64,000 nt of DNA from Bacteroidetes bacterium MedPE-SWsnd-G2 (GCA_001874335.1 MPDE01000013.1:62001-126000), one strand, 5' to 3'; shown: positions 1 to 9,130, counted from the stretch's first letter. Translations and numbers: made by a program. The notes: generated by a model from the letters alone, not told the origin.

Positions 1-292
1 TTGCAAATAATAGTGAAACTAATAAAAATGGGTATGCCAATTTCTTTTTAAACACTAGTGCAAAACAACCAATGGCTCCGCTAAATACAGCTAATGCAAA
101 ACAGGCAATGTACCAAGAAGGTAAATCTGCATACATTTGTTGTTCTTCAAGCGTCAACTGTGATAATTGGTCGTCCGTCATGTAAGCTTGTGCAATATAT
201 TGCGAAACTCCCATTAAGTTCCAAATAAGGCCTAAAATAGATGCGACCCAATACCAAGTAGGTATTTTAGGTTTTGAAGTTGTTTCAGTCAT
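1..292 (-). CDS. Hypothetical membrane protein (3' end outside window)
   Basis: An open frame starts with ATG at 292 and reads left off the window edge, giving the first 97 residues (MTETTSKPKIPTWYW...). At least three hydrophobic stretches are visible, around residues 14-33 (containing GLIWNLMGVSQY), 60-80 and 87-97, so this is a small inner-membrane protein. I recognise the overall pattern as a conserved, uncharacterised flavobacterial family, but no function can be given. The gene is truncated by the window, so its full length is unknown. The upstream 95 bases hold no other gene. Confidence 0.7.
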   Translation of the reverse strand, partial: MTETTSKPKIPTWYWVASILGLIWNLMGVSQYIAQAYMTDDQLSQLTLEEQQMYADLPSWYIACFALAVFSGAIGCFALVFKKKLAYPFLLVSLLFA

Positions 293-387
293 AAAAATAA
301 TTTGTTAGTTAGTAAAGTGAAATTAGTATTTTACAACCACAATAAATAATTTTTTTAACTGTACTCAGAAAAATTGTGCAAGTGTAT

Positions 388-609
388 TTATTTCACAACG
401 TGTAAAACAGGTTCTTTATTTACCCATTTCCCGTTCTTAGATTCACCTAAAATATAAACTTCTTTAGTGAGTTCATATTCTTTTATGGTTCTAATCATTT
501 GAGCTTCAGTGTCTCTGTGGATTTTTATGCCGGTGTTTTTACCTTTATTTCTTATTTCGATATAAAATCCGTCTCTAAATTTAATTGGTTTCGTTGGAGG
601 TCTTCCCAT
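388..609 (-). CDS. Small conserved hypothetical protein (73 aa)
   Basis: A 73-residue basic protein starting MGRPPTKPIKFRDGFY with an ATG at 609. It has no signal peptide or membrane segment and ends in a pattern (VYILGESKNGKWV) that I recall from many small flavobacterial proteins of unknown function. The even mix of charged and aromatic residues argues that it is real and that the frame on the other strand at 499-720 is a shadow. Function unknown; a small cytoplasmic, possibly nucleic-acid-binding protein is only a guess from its basic charge. Confidence 0.6.
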   Translation of the reverse strand: MGRPPTKPIKFRDGFYIEIRNKGKNTGIKIHRDTEAQMIRTIKEYELTKEVYILGESKNGKWVNKEPVLHVVK

Positions 610-781
610 GTATGTATAACTTTTTATAAAGTATTGACTTGCATATTAAAGAAAAAAATTACAATAAGCAAGTTTACGTATTCCGATTTTCTATTTTCTT
701 ATAGCCAAAACTTATTATAGCTCTTGTTGTTGCAGATTAGTTTAGGTTTTGTAATTTTAAATTTTCAATAAAAATAGTAGC

Positions 782-1459
782 ATGAGTGTTTCCATAAATA
801 AAGATGTATTTAATTTTTTAGATCAGTTAAAATCAAATAATGATAGAGATTGGTTTAACGCACATAAATCAGAATTTCAATCCATTCAAAAGGAAGTGAA
901 GGCCTTTTATAGTGCGATTAATGATGGGTTGAATACGCATGATGAAATTGACAAATTTAAAATGTTTAGGATTTATAGGGATGTTCGGTTTTCTAAAAAT
1001 AAGCAACCTTATAAAACTCATTTTGGTGGTTCGTTTCATAGAAAAAAACCGGAACTAAGAGGTGGATACTATTTACATCTTGAACCAGACAATAAATCGT
1101 TTGTGGCTGTTGGATTTTGGGAACCTCATAAAGACGATTTATTAAGGATTAGAAAAGAAATAGAGCTTGATGACCAGGAATTTAGAGATGTTACTAACGC
1201 ACCCAGTTTTAAATCTGTTTGGGGCGAATTAGAAGGTGACACACTAAAAACCGCTCCTAAAGGTTTTGATAAAGAGCATAAGGCTATAGATTTACTTCGT
1301 TTTAAACAGTACATTTTTACCAAAACATTTAGCGATAAAGAGGTTTTAGATGCTAACTTCATTATTGAAGTGAATAAAGCGTTTGCCGCAGTTAGACCCT
1401 ACTTTGATTATATGAGTAGTGTGCTAACCACAAACCTTAATGGTGAATCATTAATTTAA
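782..1459 (+). CDS. DUF2461 (TIGR02453) family protein
   Basis: A 225-residue cytoplasmic protein starting MSVSINKDVFNFLDQL. Family hallmarks seen are NDRDWFNAHKSEF near residues 20-32, the FRIYRDVRFSKNKQPYKTHFG block near 62-82, and GGYYLHLEP near 94-102. These match the DUF2461/TIGR02453 family, which is widespread and has no established biochemical role. Length is typical for the family. It converges on the next gene with only four bases between the two stop codons, so the genes must share or lack a conventional terminator. No regulatory signal is obvious. Confidence 0.85.
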   Translation: MSVSINKDVFNFLDQLKSNNDRDWFNAHKSEFQSIQKEVKAFYSAINDGLNTHDEIDKFKMFRIYRDVRFSKNKQPYKTHFGGSFHRKKPELRGGYYLHLEPDNKSFVAVGFWEPHKDDLLRIRKEIELDDQEFRDVTNAPSFKSVWGELEGDTLKTAPKGFDKEHKAIDLLRFKQYIFTKTFSDKEVLDANFIIEVNKAFAAVRPYFDYMSSVLTTNLNGESLI

Positions 1460-1463
1460 AAAA

Positions 1464-1883
1464 TTAAACGGCTTCAAGATAAGGTTGAGGGGTTTCAAAT
1501 AATTGAATCTGACTTACCAACCGCTCCTTTACAATATTCATCATTCTTTTATTGAGAGCGCTAGAATTTGTTATGTAATAAAGGTATTCCTCCTTTGTAA
1601 ATTGGCCTATCACCATGCCTTTTAGAGAATTTCTAAACTTCATGTTTTTCTGTACCGCATTTTCGATATATGCTATTTTTTTAGGTAGTGACAAATCGTA
1701 AAAAACAGATTTGTATTTGGTGATGTAATTTTTGAATACTTCAACAAATAAATCGTTTTGAAATTTAATAATTGGCCTTAATGTTGCGTTTTGAAAGCGT
1801 TCGTCTTTACTCATGTTATCAGATAAGATTGCAGATGGAATTGAAGGTCTGATACCTTGTAATTGCTGTGTTCTATGGCTCAT
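1464..1883 (-). CDS. Conserved hypothetical protein (139 aa)
   Basis: The frame is open from 1967, but I choose the ATG at 1883 (MSHRTQQLQGIRPSIPSAIL) because the 28 residues before it look like untranslated leader. The protein is alpha-helical and charged, with the block LRPIIKFQNDLFVEVFKNYI near residues 38-57 and FRNSLKGMVIGQFT near 88-101. It resembles short flavobacterial proteins that databases sometimes label glyoxalase; I see no glyoxalase metal site, so that label looks wrong. Cytoplasmic, function unknown. Convergent with the DUF2461 gene. Confidence 0.7.
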   Translation of the reverse strand: MSHRTQQLQGIRPSIPSAILSDNMSKDERFQNATLRPIIKFQNDLFVEVFKNYITKYKSVFYDLSLPKKIAYIENAVQKNMKFRNSLKGMVIGQFTKEEYLYYITNSSALNKRMMNIVKERLVSQIQLFETPQPYLEAV

Positions 1884-2034
1884 AAGATTTGTTTTTCTTA
1901 AATTTAGGTAATTATAAAGGCCATATAATTTTGGTGTACGGATACTTTTTAACCGGGTTATTAACAATTGCTTATTTAAATACTATTATTATATAGAGTA
2001 ATGGCAATTTAATTAGGCTTGTATAATATTCATA

Positions 2035-2042
2035 TAGCTTTG
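2035..2042 (+). promoter_or_regulatory. Candidate -7 promoter element
   Basis: TAGCTTTG matches the Bacteroidota housekeeping -7 consensus TAnnTTTG exactly and lies 27 bases before the thioesterase start codon, giving a predicted short leader. A TTG lies upstream at 2019-2021, but the 13-base spacing is shorter than usual, so only the -7 element is well supported. Confidence 0.4.
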
Positions 2043-2069
2043 TAGCTGCACATAAAAAAGTATATAATT

Positions 2070-2456
2070 ATGAGATTTCACACAAGAAAATGGGTTAAAC
2101 CCGAAGACTTAAATCCAAACGGAACTTTGTTTGGAGGTCGATTATTAGCATGGATAGATGAAGAAGCTGCATTGTATTCTGTAATTCAACTTGAAAACTC
2201 AAAAGTTGTGACGAAGTATATGTCTGAAATTAATTTTATGAGTTCTGCTAAGGATGGAGATATTATTGAGATTGGTATTGAGGTTAAGAAATTTGGAAGA
2301 TCATCTCTTACGCTAAACTGTGAAGTAAGAAACAAGATGACCAGAGAAACCATTATCACCGTTGATAATATCATCATGGTGAATCTTGATAAGGACGGAA
2401 AGCCAAGTCCGCATCATAAAACAAAGGTTGAATTTGTAAAAGACCGCTTAAAATAA
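2070..2456 (+). CDS. Hotdog-fold acyl-CoA thioesterase
   Basis: A 128-residue protein with the hotdog thioesterase signature: LNPNGTLFGGRLLAWIDEEAA at about residues 13-33, where the Asn/Gly-rich turn and the acidic residues form the active site in YciA/BACH-like enzymes. The later stretch VTKYMSEINFMSSAKDGDIIEI is the second conserved strand. The expected reaction is hydrolysis of acyl-CoA to free acid and CoA in the cytoplasm; the acyl specificity cannot be read from the sequence. It is followed after 41 bases by a lipoprotein gene on the same strand. ATG start with no Shine-Dalgarno, as expected in this phylum. Confidence 0.85.
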   Translation: MRFHTRKWVKPEDLNPNGTLFGGRLLAWIDEEAALYSVIQLENSKVVTKYMSEINFMSSAKDGDIIEIGIEVKKFGRSSLTLNCEVRNKMTRETIITVDNIIMVNLDKDGKPSPHHKTKVEFVKDRLK

Positions 2457-2497
2457 TTTGTATCTTAGTGAGTGTTAATTATTTAATGGTTTTTTAT

Positions 2498-2998
2498 ATG
2501 AAAAAAATATACTTAATACTCACAGTTTTTTTATTACTTGCCTGCTCTGCTAGCAAATCAGGGGCAGATGGGCCAAATAAAAAAACGCTGAAAGGAACCT
2601 GGGAAGTTGTAAATGTCAAGTTTATAGGTCATGAAGGGTTTTACAAGGCATTTCTTTTTGATAAGTCAGATTCGTCTTGTTTTAAAAATAGCGAATGGGT
2701 TTTTATTCCAAATAACGGTTCTGGTAAGTTTACTACCCATGCAAGTAATTCCACTTGTGAGGTAACTACAAATAGAATTCACTGGTCGTTTTATGATTCA
2801 GGTGATGGATCTATTCAATTTCAGTTTAAATATGTAGATGAAAAAAATAAACCATTGTACGGCTCACAAGGGTATAGAACAAAGTTAAACTTGATAGACG
2901 ATAGTTCTATGACTTTGACGGTACCAACAACACATGATGGTAATCCTTTTAATGTAATACTGACCTTTAAAAAAACATCAGATGATTTTACTTTATAA
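2498..2998 (+). CDS. Lipocalin-like lipoprotein
   Basis: I start this gene at the ATG at 2498 (MKKIYLILTVFLLLACSASK) rather than the upstream GTG, because the second start gives a clean lipoprotein signal peptide with Cys at residue 16. The mature part begins with KTLKGTWEVVNVKF, the GxW entry typical of lipocalin-like Bacteroidota lipoproteins, and continues as alternating beta strands, with two Cys in the mature domain (SSCFKNSEW and STCEVTTN) that could pair. Predicted to be lipid-anchored in the cell envelope. Ligand unknown. Its 3' end overlaps the start of the OmpA lipoprotein gene by 17 bases, suggesting co-translation. Confidence 0.75.
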   Translation: MKKIYLILTVFLLLACSASKSGADGPNKKTLKGTWEVVNVKFIGHEGFYKAFLFDKSDSSCFKNSEWVFIPNNGSGKFTTHASNSTCEVTTNRIHWSFYDSGDGSIQFQFKYVDEKNKPLYGSQGYRTKLNLIDDSSMTLTVPTTHDGNPFNVILTFKKTSDDFTL

Positions 2999-3677
2999 AC
3001 AGAAATCAAGAAATAAATTCTTTTCAACCCTTTTGGCGCTATTTATAGTCTTTAATATTATAGGATGTAAAGCGGTTCAAAACTCTAATAAAACCCAAAG
3101 AGGAGCGGCAATAGGTGTCGCAGGTGGTGCTTTGGTTGGGGGTTTAATTGGTGGTAATATCACTGGAGCCTTGATTGGAGCCGCTATTGGTGGTGGTGCA
3201 GGAGCCTTAATAGGGAAAAGCATGGATAAGCAGGCTGATAAAATCGAGGAAGTTTTGCCAAGTGCAGAAGTAAAGCGCGTTGGGGAAGGAATTCAAATTA
3301 TTTTTGATGATAAAAGTGGCGTTAATTTTGAATTTGATAGCTCGGAATTAACAGCAGAAAGTAAATCAAATTTAGATGCTGTAGCAGAAATTTTTATTGA
3401 ATTTCCTGATACAAACCTAATGGTTGAAGGACATACCGATAATGTAGGGAATGATGTTTATAATCAGAAGCTTTCTAAGAGAAGAGCAGATGCAGTAGTA
3501 AGTTATTTGGAATCTAAAGGGGTAAATTCAAGTCGATTTAGCGTTTTTGCATTTGGCGAGACTAAACCAAGATTTGAAAATGAAACTAAAGAGGGACAAG
3601 CTAAGAATAGAAGAGTAGAAATTGGAGTCTCAGCAAATGAGGAAATGATTAAAGATGCCCAGGCCAAAGCGAATTAA
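2982..3677 (+). CDS. OmpA-family lipoprotein with glycine zipper
   Basis: 231 residues. The N-terminus is hydrophobic and ends in IIGC near residue 29, a lipobox. Residues about 41-80 are a glycine zipper (repeats of GGALVGGLIGG type). The C-terminal ~110 residues form an OmpA/MotB peptidoglycan-binding domain: VNFEFDSSELTAES, the VEGHTDNVG loop, LSKRRADAVVSYLESKGV and KNRRVEI. Such proteins tether the outer membrane to peptidoglycan. The start codon lies inside the preceding lipoprotein gene (17-base overlap), and an in-frame alternative ATG is absent before the signal peptide. A good terminator follows. Confidence 0.88.
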   Translation: MILLYKQKSRNKFFSTLLALFIVFNIIGCKAVQNSNKTQRGAAIGVAGGALVGGLIGGNITGALIGAAIGGGAGALIGKSMDKQADKIEEVLPSAEVKRVGEGIQIIFDDKSGVNFEFDSSELTAESKSNLDAVAEIFIEFPDTNLMVEGHTDNVGNDVYNQKLSKRRADAVVSYLESKGVNSSRFSVFAFGETKPRFENETKEGQAKNRRVEIGVSANEEMIKDAQAKAN

Positions 3678-3695
3678 AAAAATGGTAAAAAATAT

Positions 3696-3727
3696 AAAAA
3701 GCTACTTCATTTGGAGTAGCTTTTTTA
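3696..3727 (+). terminator. Intrinsic terminator
   Basis: The six-base arms GCTACT (3701-3706) and AGTAGC (3715-3720), extended by A/T pairing on both flanks, enclose an 8-base loop and are followed by six T. It ends the thioesterase/lipoprotein/OmpA transcript. Confidence 0.8.
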
Positions 3728-3839
3728 GTTAGACTGTTTTTTTAAATGGATATAATTAAGATTTTTTGTATCTTATTGGAGCTCTAAAAAAACGTCCTAA
3801 GGCTTGATCTCAATAGCTATCAATCTAAATAATCAAGTC

Positions 3840-5384
3840 ATGAAAAATCAATTACATTTTATATTAGCCATAGGAATACTACTTTCGGTATCTTCTAAAG
3901 CACAGAATATTGCAGATTTTGTATCTGTACAACCAACAACGCAAGGCAATACATTTGTATTGCCGGACAGCCATGTTTTTCAAAAACTGATTGAAGTTGG
4001 AGACCCATTAACAGAAGGTGGAACTATGCCAAGTAATCCCGATTTCACTGCTTACGTACCAATTAACGGAAGTAGCGTGAATGGATACTTAAGTGTTAAT
4101 TCTGAGGCAGCTCCTGGTGGTGTAACTGTTCTTGATATTAATTTTGATGTGCCTTCAAATTTATGGGTGGTTAGTAGTTCGGAAGCAATTGATTTTTCAG
4201 ATGTCGCGGGTACAGTAGCAAATTGCTCTGGTGCTGTAACTTCTTGGGGAACTGTAATTAGTTGTGAAGAATTTGTACCTCCTTTTTTATATGACTTAAA
4301 TTTTGATGGCTACAATGATTTTGGATGGAATGTTGAAATAGATCCTGCAACAAAAACAGTTATAGGAAAACATTTTGCAATGGGGAATTTTGCCCATGAA
4401 AATGTAGCCATCCATGAAAATAATAGAACAGTATATCAAGGTGCAGATTCTGATCCAGGGTATCTTTATAAGTTTGTAGCAGACAGTGCGGAAGATTTAA
4501 GTTCGGGCACATTATATGTTTATACTGGGTCAAAAAGTGGAGCTGGAACTTGGGTACCTTTATTAAACGGAACGCCAACAGAAGCTAATTCTACATTGGC
4601 ACAAAGTGCAGCAGCAAGCGCAACAGTATTTGATGGTATTGAGGATGTAGAAATAGGACCAGATGGTAAAGTTTATTTTGCAGTTAAGGGAGAAGCCTTA
4701 GTATATAGATTTGAGGATTCCGATCCCTTGGTGGGTACAACAGCTACAATGGAATCTTTTGTAGGTAACAATACATATGATATTGCGCATGCCAATGGCG
4801 TGACTTCAGCAACTTGGGGTAATGGGAATGACAATTTAGCATTTGATGGTCAAGGAAATTTATGGGTGTTTCAAGATGGTGGTGAAAATAGAATTTGGGT
4901 CATAGGAAGTGATCATACAACAGGTTTACCAAATGTTAAGCTCTTTGGAAATGCGCCTGGAGGCTCTGAACCTACAGGTATTACATTTTCACCAGATTAT
5001 AAGTTTATGTTTTTATCTATAATGCATCCAGATGTGAATAATGCGGGTCAAACAGATATTGCAGGTAATACAGTTGATTTTAATGTTGGTACAACTATGG
5101 TAGTTGCCTTAGAAGGAAATTTGGGAGAAACGCTTAGTACAGTTACCATAGAGGAATCACAGCCTATTATTTGGCCTAATCCATATTTGAAATCCGAAGC
5201 TTTAAATGTAAAAGGAATGATGTTGGAAACACTTAAAATTTTTGATGTCACAGGTAAACTTGTATCAGATTTGAATTTTAAAGGTACAACAACTCGTGAA
5301 TCTATTTATTTGCCAAACCTTAAGAAAGGGACCTATATTTTAAAAATTAATGACTCTCAAAAATTCAAACTAATTGTGAAATAG
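3840..5384 (+). CDS. PhoX/DUF839-like secreted protein with T9SS sorting domain
   Basis: I start at the ATG at 3840, which gives a standard signal peptide (MKNQLHFILAIGILL...SKAQ); the frame is open 36 bases further upstream. The 514-residue protein has the DUF839/PhoX-type architecture: NFDVPSNLWVVSS, CSGAVTSWGTVISCEE near residues 122-137, YNDFGWNVEIDP, GNFAHENVAIHENNRTVYQGADSD near 181-204, and a late DNLAFDGQGNLWVFQDGGEN. In PhoX these loops bind metals for phosphoester hydrolysis; I infer, but cannot prove, phosphatase activity. The last ~80 residues (WPNPYLKSEALNVKG...GTYILKINDSQKFKLIVK) are a type A T9SS sorting domain, so it should be exported across the outer membrane. It converges with the MscS gene; only one base separates the stop codons. 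Confidence 0.8.
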   Translation: MKNQLHFILAIGILLSVSSKAQNIADFVSVQPTTQGNTFVLPDSHVFQKLIEVGDPLTEGGTMPSNPDFTAYVPINGSSVNGYLSVNSEAAPGGVTVLDINFDVPSNLWVVSSSEAIDFSDVAGTVANCSGAVTSWGTVISCEEFVPPFLYDLNFDGYNDFGWNVEIDPATKTVIGKHFAMGNFAHENVAIHENNRTVYQGADSDPGYLYKFVADSAEDLSSGTLYVYTGSKSGAGTWVPLLNGTPTEANSTLAQSAAASATVFDGIEDVEIGPDGKVYFAVKGEALVYRFEDSDPLVGTTATMESFVGNNTYDIAHANGVTSATWGNGNDNLAFDGQGNLWVFQDGGENRIWVIGSDHTTGLPNVKLFGNAPGGSEPTGITFSPDYKFMFLSIMHPDVNNAGQTDIAGNTVDFNVGTTMVVALEGNLGETLSTVTIEESQPIIWPNPYLKSEALNVKGMMLETLKIFDVTGKLVSDLNFKGTTTRESIYLPNLKKGTYILKINDSQKFKLIVK

Positions 5385-5385
5385 A

Positions 5386-6636
5386 TTATTTCTTCTCTAA
5401 AGATTCGTTTGAAGAGATAAGTTCGAAGACTTCTAAATTGAAAAAAGGTACAGACGCTAGTACATGATCAAAAATATCGGACATGATGTATTCGTAGTTT
5501 TGCCACCTTTGATCTTTACTAAACGCGTAAATTTCAATTGGAATTCCTTGAGAGGTAGGTGCAAGTTGTCGCGTCATTATGGTCATCTCTTTGTTAATGG
5601 CTGAGTGGTTTTCTACAAAGAGTTGAATGTATTTTCTAAAAATGCCAAGGTTAGTCAAGTTTCTACCATTAATCAGTAGAGATTTATCAACTGATTTTGA
5701 GGTGTTAAAAATGTTGACATCGGTTTGTCTTCCAGATAAATAATCTTCTAAAAGATGTATTTTTTTCAAATCTTCTATTTCTTGTTCCTTTAAAAAATGA
5801 ACACTATTAGTTTTGATGATAACAGAACGCTTAATTCTACGGCCACCAGACTCTTCCATTCCGCGCCAGTTTGTAAATGCATCGGTCATTAAAACATAGG
5901 TAGGAATGTTGGAAATAGTTTTGTCAAAATTCTGAATTTGAATGTTAGTAAGGTTGATACTCACAACATCCCCATCGGCATTATATTTAGGCATACTTAT
6001 CCAATCTCCAATTCTAACACTATCATTCGCGCTTATTTGTAAACTTGCAACAAAACCGAGAATACTATTTTTAAAGATTAAAAGTATTACTGAAGAGGCG
6101 ACTCCCAGCGAGGTGAAAAATTTAGCAACCGAAGAATCTGTAAGTAATACAAAACAAAGTGCAGCGGCAATAAGCCATATAAAAATCATTACCACCTGAA
6201 TAAAACTGTCTATTGGTTTACCCTTATATTTTGGTTTAGATTTAATGTATGAGCTAAAAGACCGCGCAAAACTTCTTATAATAAATACGCTGAGAAATAC
6301 AGTGTAAATTTCTAATAGCACTTCTACAAACTTTTTAGTCTTTTCAAAATCTACAAAAACAATATCTAAATACTGAATTGCTATTATTAATGGGATAATG
6401 TGTGCAACTAAATTTGGACTTTTATGTTCAATTAAGAAATCGTCAAACGAGCTTTTTGAAGAGTGTGCTAATTTTTTGGATACAGAGATTAATAAAGAGC
6501 CAATTATTTTATCGATTAAATAAATAGCGAGAAACAAGATGCATAGTAAGGTTAGCATATTTAAAACGCTAGCCCAATCTTTTGAAGATCCCGCTTCTAA
6601 AAAATACTCATAAAAATAATGACTGTATTTATCCAT
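5386..6636 (-). CDS. MscS-family mechanosensitive channel (YbdG-like)
   Basis: 416 residues with about five membrane helices in the first 210 residues, the pore-lining MscS helix near LGVASSVILLIFKNSILGFV, then the beta domain with VRIGDWISMPKYNADGDVV near 207-225 and the long block NIPTYVLMTDAFTNWRGMEESGGRRIKR. That block, including the GGRRIKR segment, is characteristic of the YbdG/MscM subgroup of MscS channels rather than of MscS itself. The protein would act in the inner membrane as an osmotic-stress valve or sensor. Its start overlaps the end of the DUF3817 gene by eight bases, so the two are likely co-translated. Confidence 0.88.
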   Translation of the reverse strand: MDKYSHYFYEYFLEAGSSKDWASVLNMLTLLCILFLAIYLIDKIIGSLLISVSKKLAHSSKSSFDDFLIEHKSPNLVAHIIPLIIAIQYLDIVFVDFEKTKKFVEVLLEIYTVFLSVFIIRSFARSFSSYIKSKPKYKGKPIDSFIQVVMIFIWLIAAALCFVLLTDSSVAKFFTSLGVASSVILLIFKNSILGFVASLQISANDSVRIGDWISMPKYNADGDVVSINLTNIQIQNFDKTISNIPTYVLMTDAFTNWRGMEESGGRRIKRSVIIKTNSVHFLKEQEIEDLKKIHLLEDYLSGRQTDVNIFNTSKSVDKSLLINGRNLTNLGIFRKYIQLFVENHSAINKEMTIMTRQLAPTSQGIPIEIYAFSKDQRWQNYEYIMSDIFDHVLASVPFFNLEVFELISSNESLEKK

Positions 6637-6916
6637 TTACTAAAGGTTTTAAATAGTGCTTATCTGCGTAAAATGTTCCGAAAGGTAAAATTGATGCAAG
6701 CATTAATTTTAAAAATACAGATTGACTCAATTTATATTTATTGGTAATAATAATGGCCAGTACAACATAGGCCATAAATAAAACACCGTGAGGCATGCCT
6801 AATAATTTAACAACACTTGGGTCGTCCTTAAAATACTTAAAAGGCATACCAACAAATACTAAACCTATATATGACACGCCTTCTAAAAAGGCTATTATTC
6901 TAAATAATTGTAACAT
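6629..6916 (-). CDS. DUF3817 family membrane protein
   Basis: A 95-residue protein with three membrane helices: FRIIAFLEGVSYIGLVFVGM, VLFMAYVVLAIIIT and LMLASILPFGTFYADK. The start (FRxxAxLEGxSY) and the central MPHGVLFMAYV block are the DUF3817 hallmarks. Function unknown; inner membrane. Starts 25 bases downstream of the haloperoxidase-like gene and overlaps the channel gene, so all three probably form one transcript. Confidence 0.85.
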   Translation of the reverse strand: MLQLFRIIAFLEGVSYIGLVFVGMPFKYFKDDPSVVKLLGMPHGVLFMAYVVLAIIITNKYKLSQSVFLKLMLASILPFGTFYADKHYLKPLVNG

Positions 6917-6940
6917 GTTAACTGTTTAATTTGTAGTAAA

Positions 6941-9130
6941 TTATAGTTTTACAATTTTCTCTATACCCACAAAACTATTGTTTTTATCATATACTTTCAC
7001 AAAATATAAGCCAGTTTTACATTTTGTTAAGTCTAATTTGAATTCTCCTACATTTGAATTTAAGCTTGTTTCTAATACAGATTTACCTGTAATATCAATT
7101 AATTGAATGTTAACATCAGTTGTATTTACAATTGATATGTTTAAAATAGTGGTTGCAGGATTAGGGTGTATTTTAACAGTAGCAAAATCAAATTCTGTTG
7201 GTGTAGATAAAGTGCCAAAGAAGTATTCTGATGACATATTAAAAGATTCAACTCCAATATCAGCTCCAATTAATCGTCCTCTAATATCGTCAATTGGAGG
7301 GTGGATACCACCCCAAATACGAGACAGACTTGTTTGGTCGGAGGCATCTTGATAAGTAGCCCATTGTAAAGTGAATCCTTCGCTTGGTCCTTGTTCAAAA
7401 ACTAAAAAATTATTTGTTTCTACATCAAAGGTTCCCATTCCTCCGGGGAAAAACATATCACCAGTAAATAGCGTTAAGACTTCGGCTGCTGCTCTTGAAA
7501 ATGTAGAGTGTCCAGAAACGTAACCCGCAAATGGAGGCGTCACAAAAGTACCTCTTTGGTATGGCCACCATCTTGTTCCTAAAATCCAATCTACTCCTGC
7601 CGATTCACTTTCAGGATCTGTAATATAATCAGGGCCCTTCCATGCGTTAATTTTAATTTGACCAATAAATTCTCCAGAATCTCCTTCTAAGGCATCTCCG
7701 GCTTCAATAATTTCTATTAATCCTGTAATTAACGGTAAACCATGCGGATCGTAACTTGGTAAACTAGCATCGGTACTTTGTCCTTTTGCTGCCATATATC
7801 TAATGGCAGAAATAGGTCTTATATAGTCGTAGTATCCTTTTATTCCCCATGTTGCAACAGCAGAATCATGCATTGCTCCACCTAAAGTTAAATAGGCTTT
7901 AACGTCCCATTCTAAATTGTCTAATATTTCACCTTGACCTCCAAATTTCTTTTCTAATTCTGGATGGTCACTTACATAGTTTAAAATAGTAAACCAGTGT
8001 CCTGGAGGTGTTTCAGAATCGGGACCATCAGCCCAAAATTCAGCTAATACTCTCGCGTAATCTGAACGTTTAACCATTTGTTGTTCATAAGGCGCATTAG
8101 TAAAAGGATTAAAGTCGTGACCAGTTCCGGAGTCTCCACCAAGATCAAAGTTGTAAAATGCTTGATATTCTTCAAAAGTTTCTGGGAAATCATCAATATT
8201 TACATTTCCAATCGCTCCAGGTGAAATATCTATTGTTGTGGCATCATTTGGATCAAGATGAGAAGACCAAGAAGCAACTAATGCAAAATGCCATTTATAT
8301 GGGTCATCAATGCCATCTTCATCAGAATTTTGAATATAGTGAGGCTCTCCAGGATCTTTGTATACATAACAGTCAAATCCAGCATTTAAGATGTCTAAAT
8401 CTAAATCGGTTAGGCAATAGGTAGACACTTCTCCCCATTCAGGACTTAAAAACGCTGGAGTGTCTAATGGAATTTCATTACCACTTTGGTCTATATAAAT
8501 ATCAAATGACAAAGGCTGCCATTTGTTTGGATCTATTGTCGTATAATCTTGATTATAACTTTCTAAAAGTAATGGATCGTTAGAAGGTGTGTAGTATGAA
8601 TTAGCGTAATCAAATTCTTCATTTGAGTTGTCTTGCAATCCAAAGGCAATCATTTGTTCTGCCATATAATTACCTAGTGCTTCATAAGAACCATTGCTAT
8701 AATCGGTAGAGTTGATAGCACTATTATATCCGTAGCTTGAAAATAAATCGTTTATATTTTGCAATGTTTCTGTAGCACCAGGGGACGAACCAAATCTATG
8801 GTTTAAAAGTCTGTACATTGCATAACTAATAATTTTGTGTCGAGCTTCCTCTGTATTAGTAGGAGCTGCAATACCATTAAAATTAGTGGTAAAATCTTTA
8901 AATGTTTTTCCTAAAAAAACGGTTTCAGCTTGAGAGTCAAAAATAGCCCATGCATCGTACATTAAAATTGAACTATGAAATAGGTTTCTTGCGTGAACCG
9001 TTGGTCTTGCATAATCCACTCTAATGGCGCTAAGTAAAACTTCGTTCCATTCTCTAGCTACAGAATGTTGACCATTTATAGTTGGTATGGTAAACCATAC
9101 AGCCATAATTATTAGGACAATTTTTTTCAT
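6941..9130 (-). CDS. Vanadium-haloperoxidase/PAP2-like secreted enzyme with T9SS sorting domain
   Basis: 729 residues with a signal peptide (MKKIVLIIMAVWFTIPTINGQ). The three vanadate/phosphate-binding motifs of the haloperoxidase/PAP2 superfamily are visible in order: K and RP in WGIKGYYDYIRPISAIRY, the core GYVSGHSTFSRAAAEV with His541, and SRIWGGIHPPIDDIRG near residue 600. Those residues hold vanadate in haloperoxidases and phosphate in acid phosphatases; size and layout resemble the bacterial haloperoxidase-like group, but which activity it has cannot be told. The last ~75 residues (IHPNPATTILNIS ... TGLYFVKVYDKNNSF) are a T9SS type A sorting domain, so it is secreted or surface-attached. 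First gene of a probable three-gene transcript with DUF3817 and the MscS channel. Confidence 0.85.
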   Translation of the reverse strand: MKKIVLIIMAVWFTIPTINGQHSVAREWNEVLLSAIRVDYARPTVHARNLFHSSILMYDAWAIFDSQAETVFLGKTFKDFTTNFNGIAAPTNTEEARHKIISYAMYRLLNHRFGSSPGATETLQNINDLFSSYGYNSAINSTDYSNGSYEALGNYMAEQMIAFGLQDNSNEEFDYANSYYTPSNDPLLLESYNQDYTTIDPNKWQPLSFDIYIDQSGNEIPLDTPAFLSPEWGEVSTYCLTDLDLDILNAGFDCYVYKDPGEPHYIQNSDEDGIDDPYKWHFALVASWSSHLDPNDATTIDISPGAIGNVNIDDFPETFEEYQAFYNFDLGGDSGTGHDFNPFTNAPYEQQMVKRSDYARVLAEFWADGPDSETPPGHWFTILNYVSDHPELEKKFGGQGEILDNLEWDVKAYLTLGGAMHDSAVATWGIKGYYDYIRPISAIRYMAAKGQSTDASLPSYDPHGLPLITGLIEIIEAGDALEGDSGEFIGQIKINAWKGPDYITDPESESAGVDWILGTRWWPYQRGTFVTPPFAGYVSGHSTFSRAAAEVLTLFTGDMFFPGGMGTFDVETNNFLVFEQGPSEGFTLQWATYQDASDQTSLSRIWGGIHPPIDDIRGRLIGADIGVESFNMSSEYFFGTLSTPTEFDFATVKIHPNPATTILNISIVNTTDVNIQLIDITGKSVLETSLNSNVGEFKLDLTKCKTGLYFVKVYDKNNSFVGIEKIVKL

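Noticed and set aside
499-720. 73-residue frame on the plus strand
   Set aside because: It lies opposite the conserved MGRPPTKP gene and is rich in Phe, Ser and Tyr as expected for an antisense shadow.
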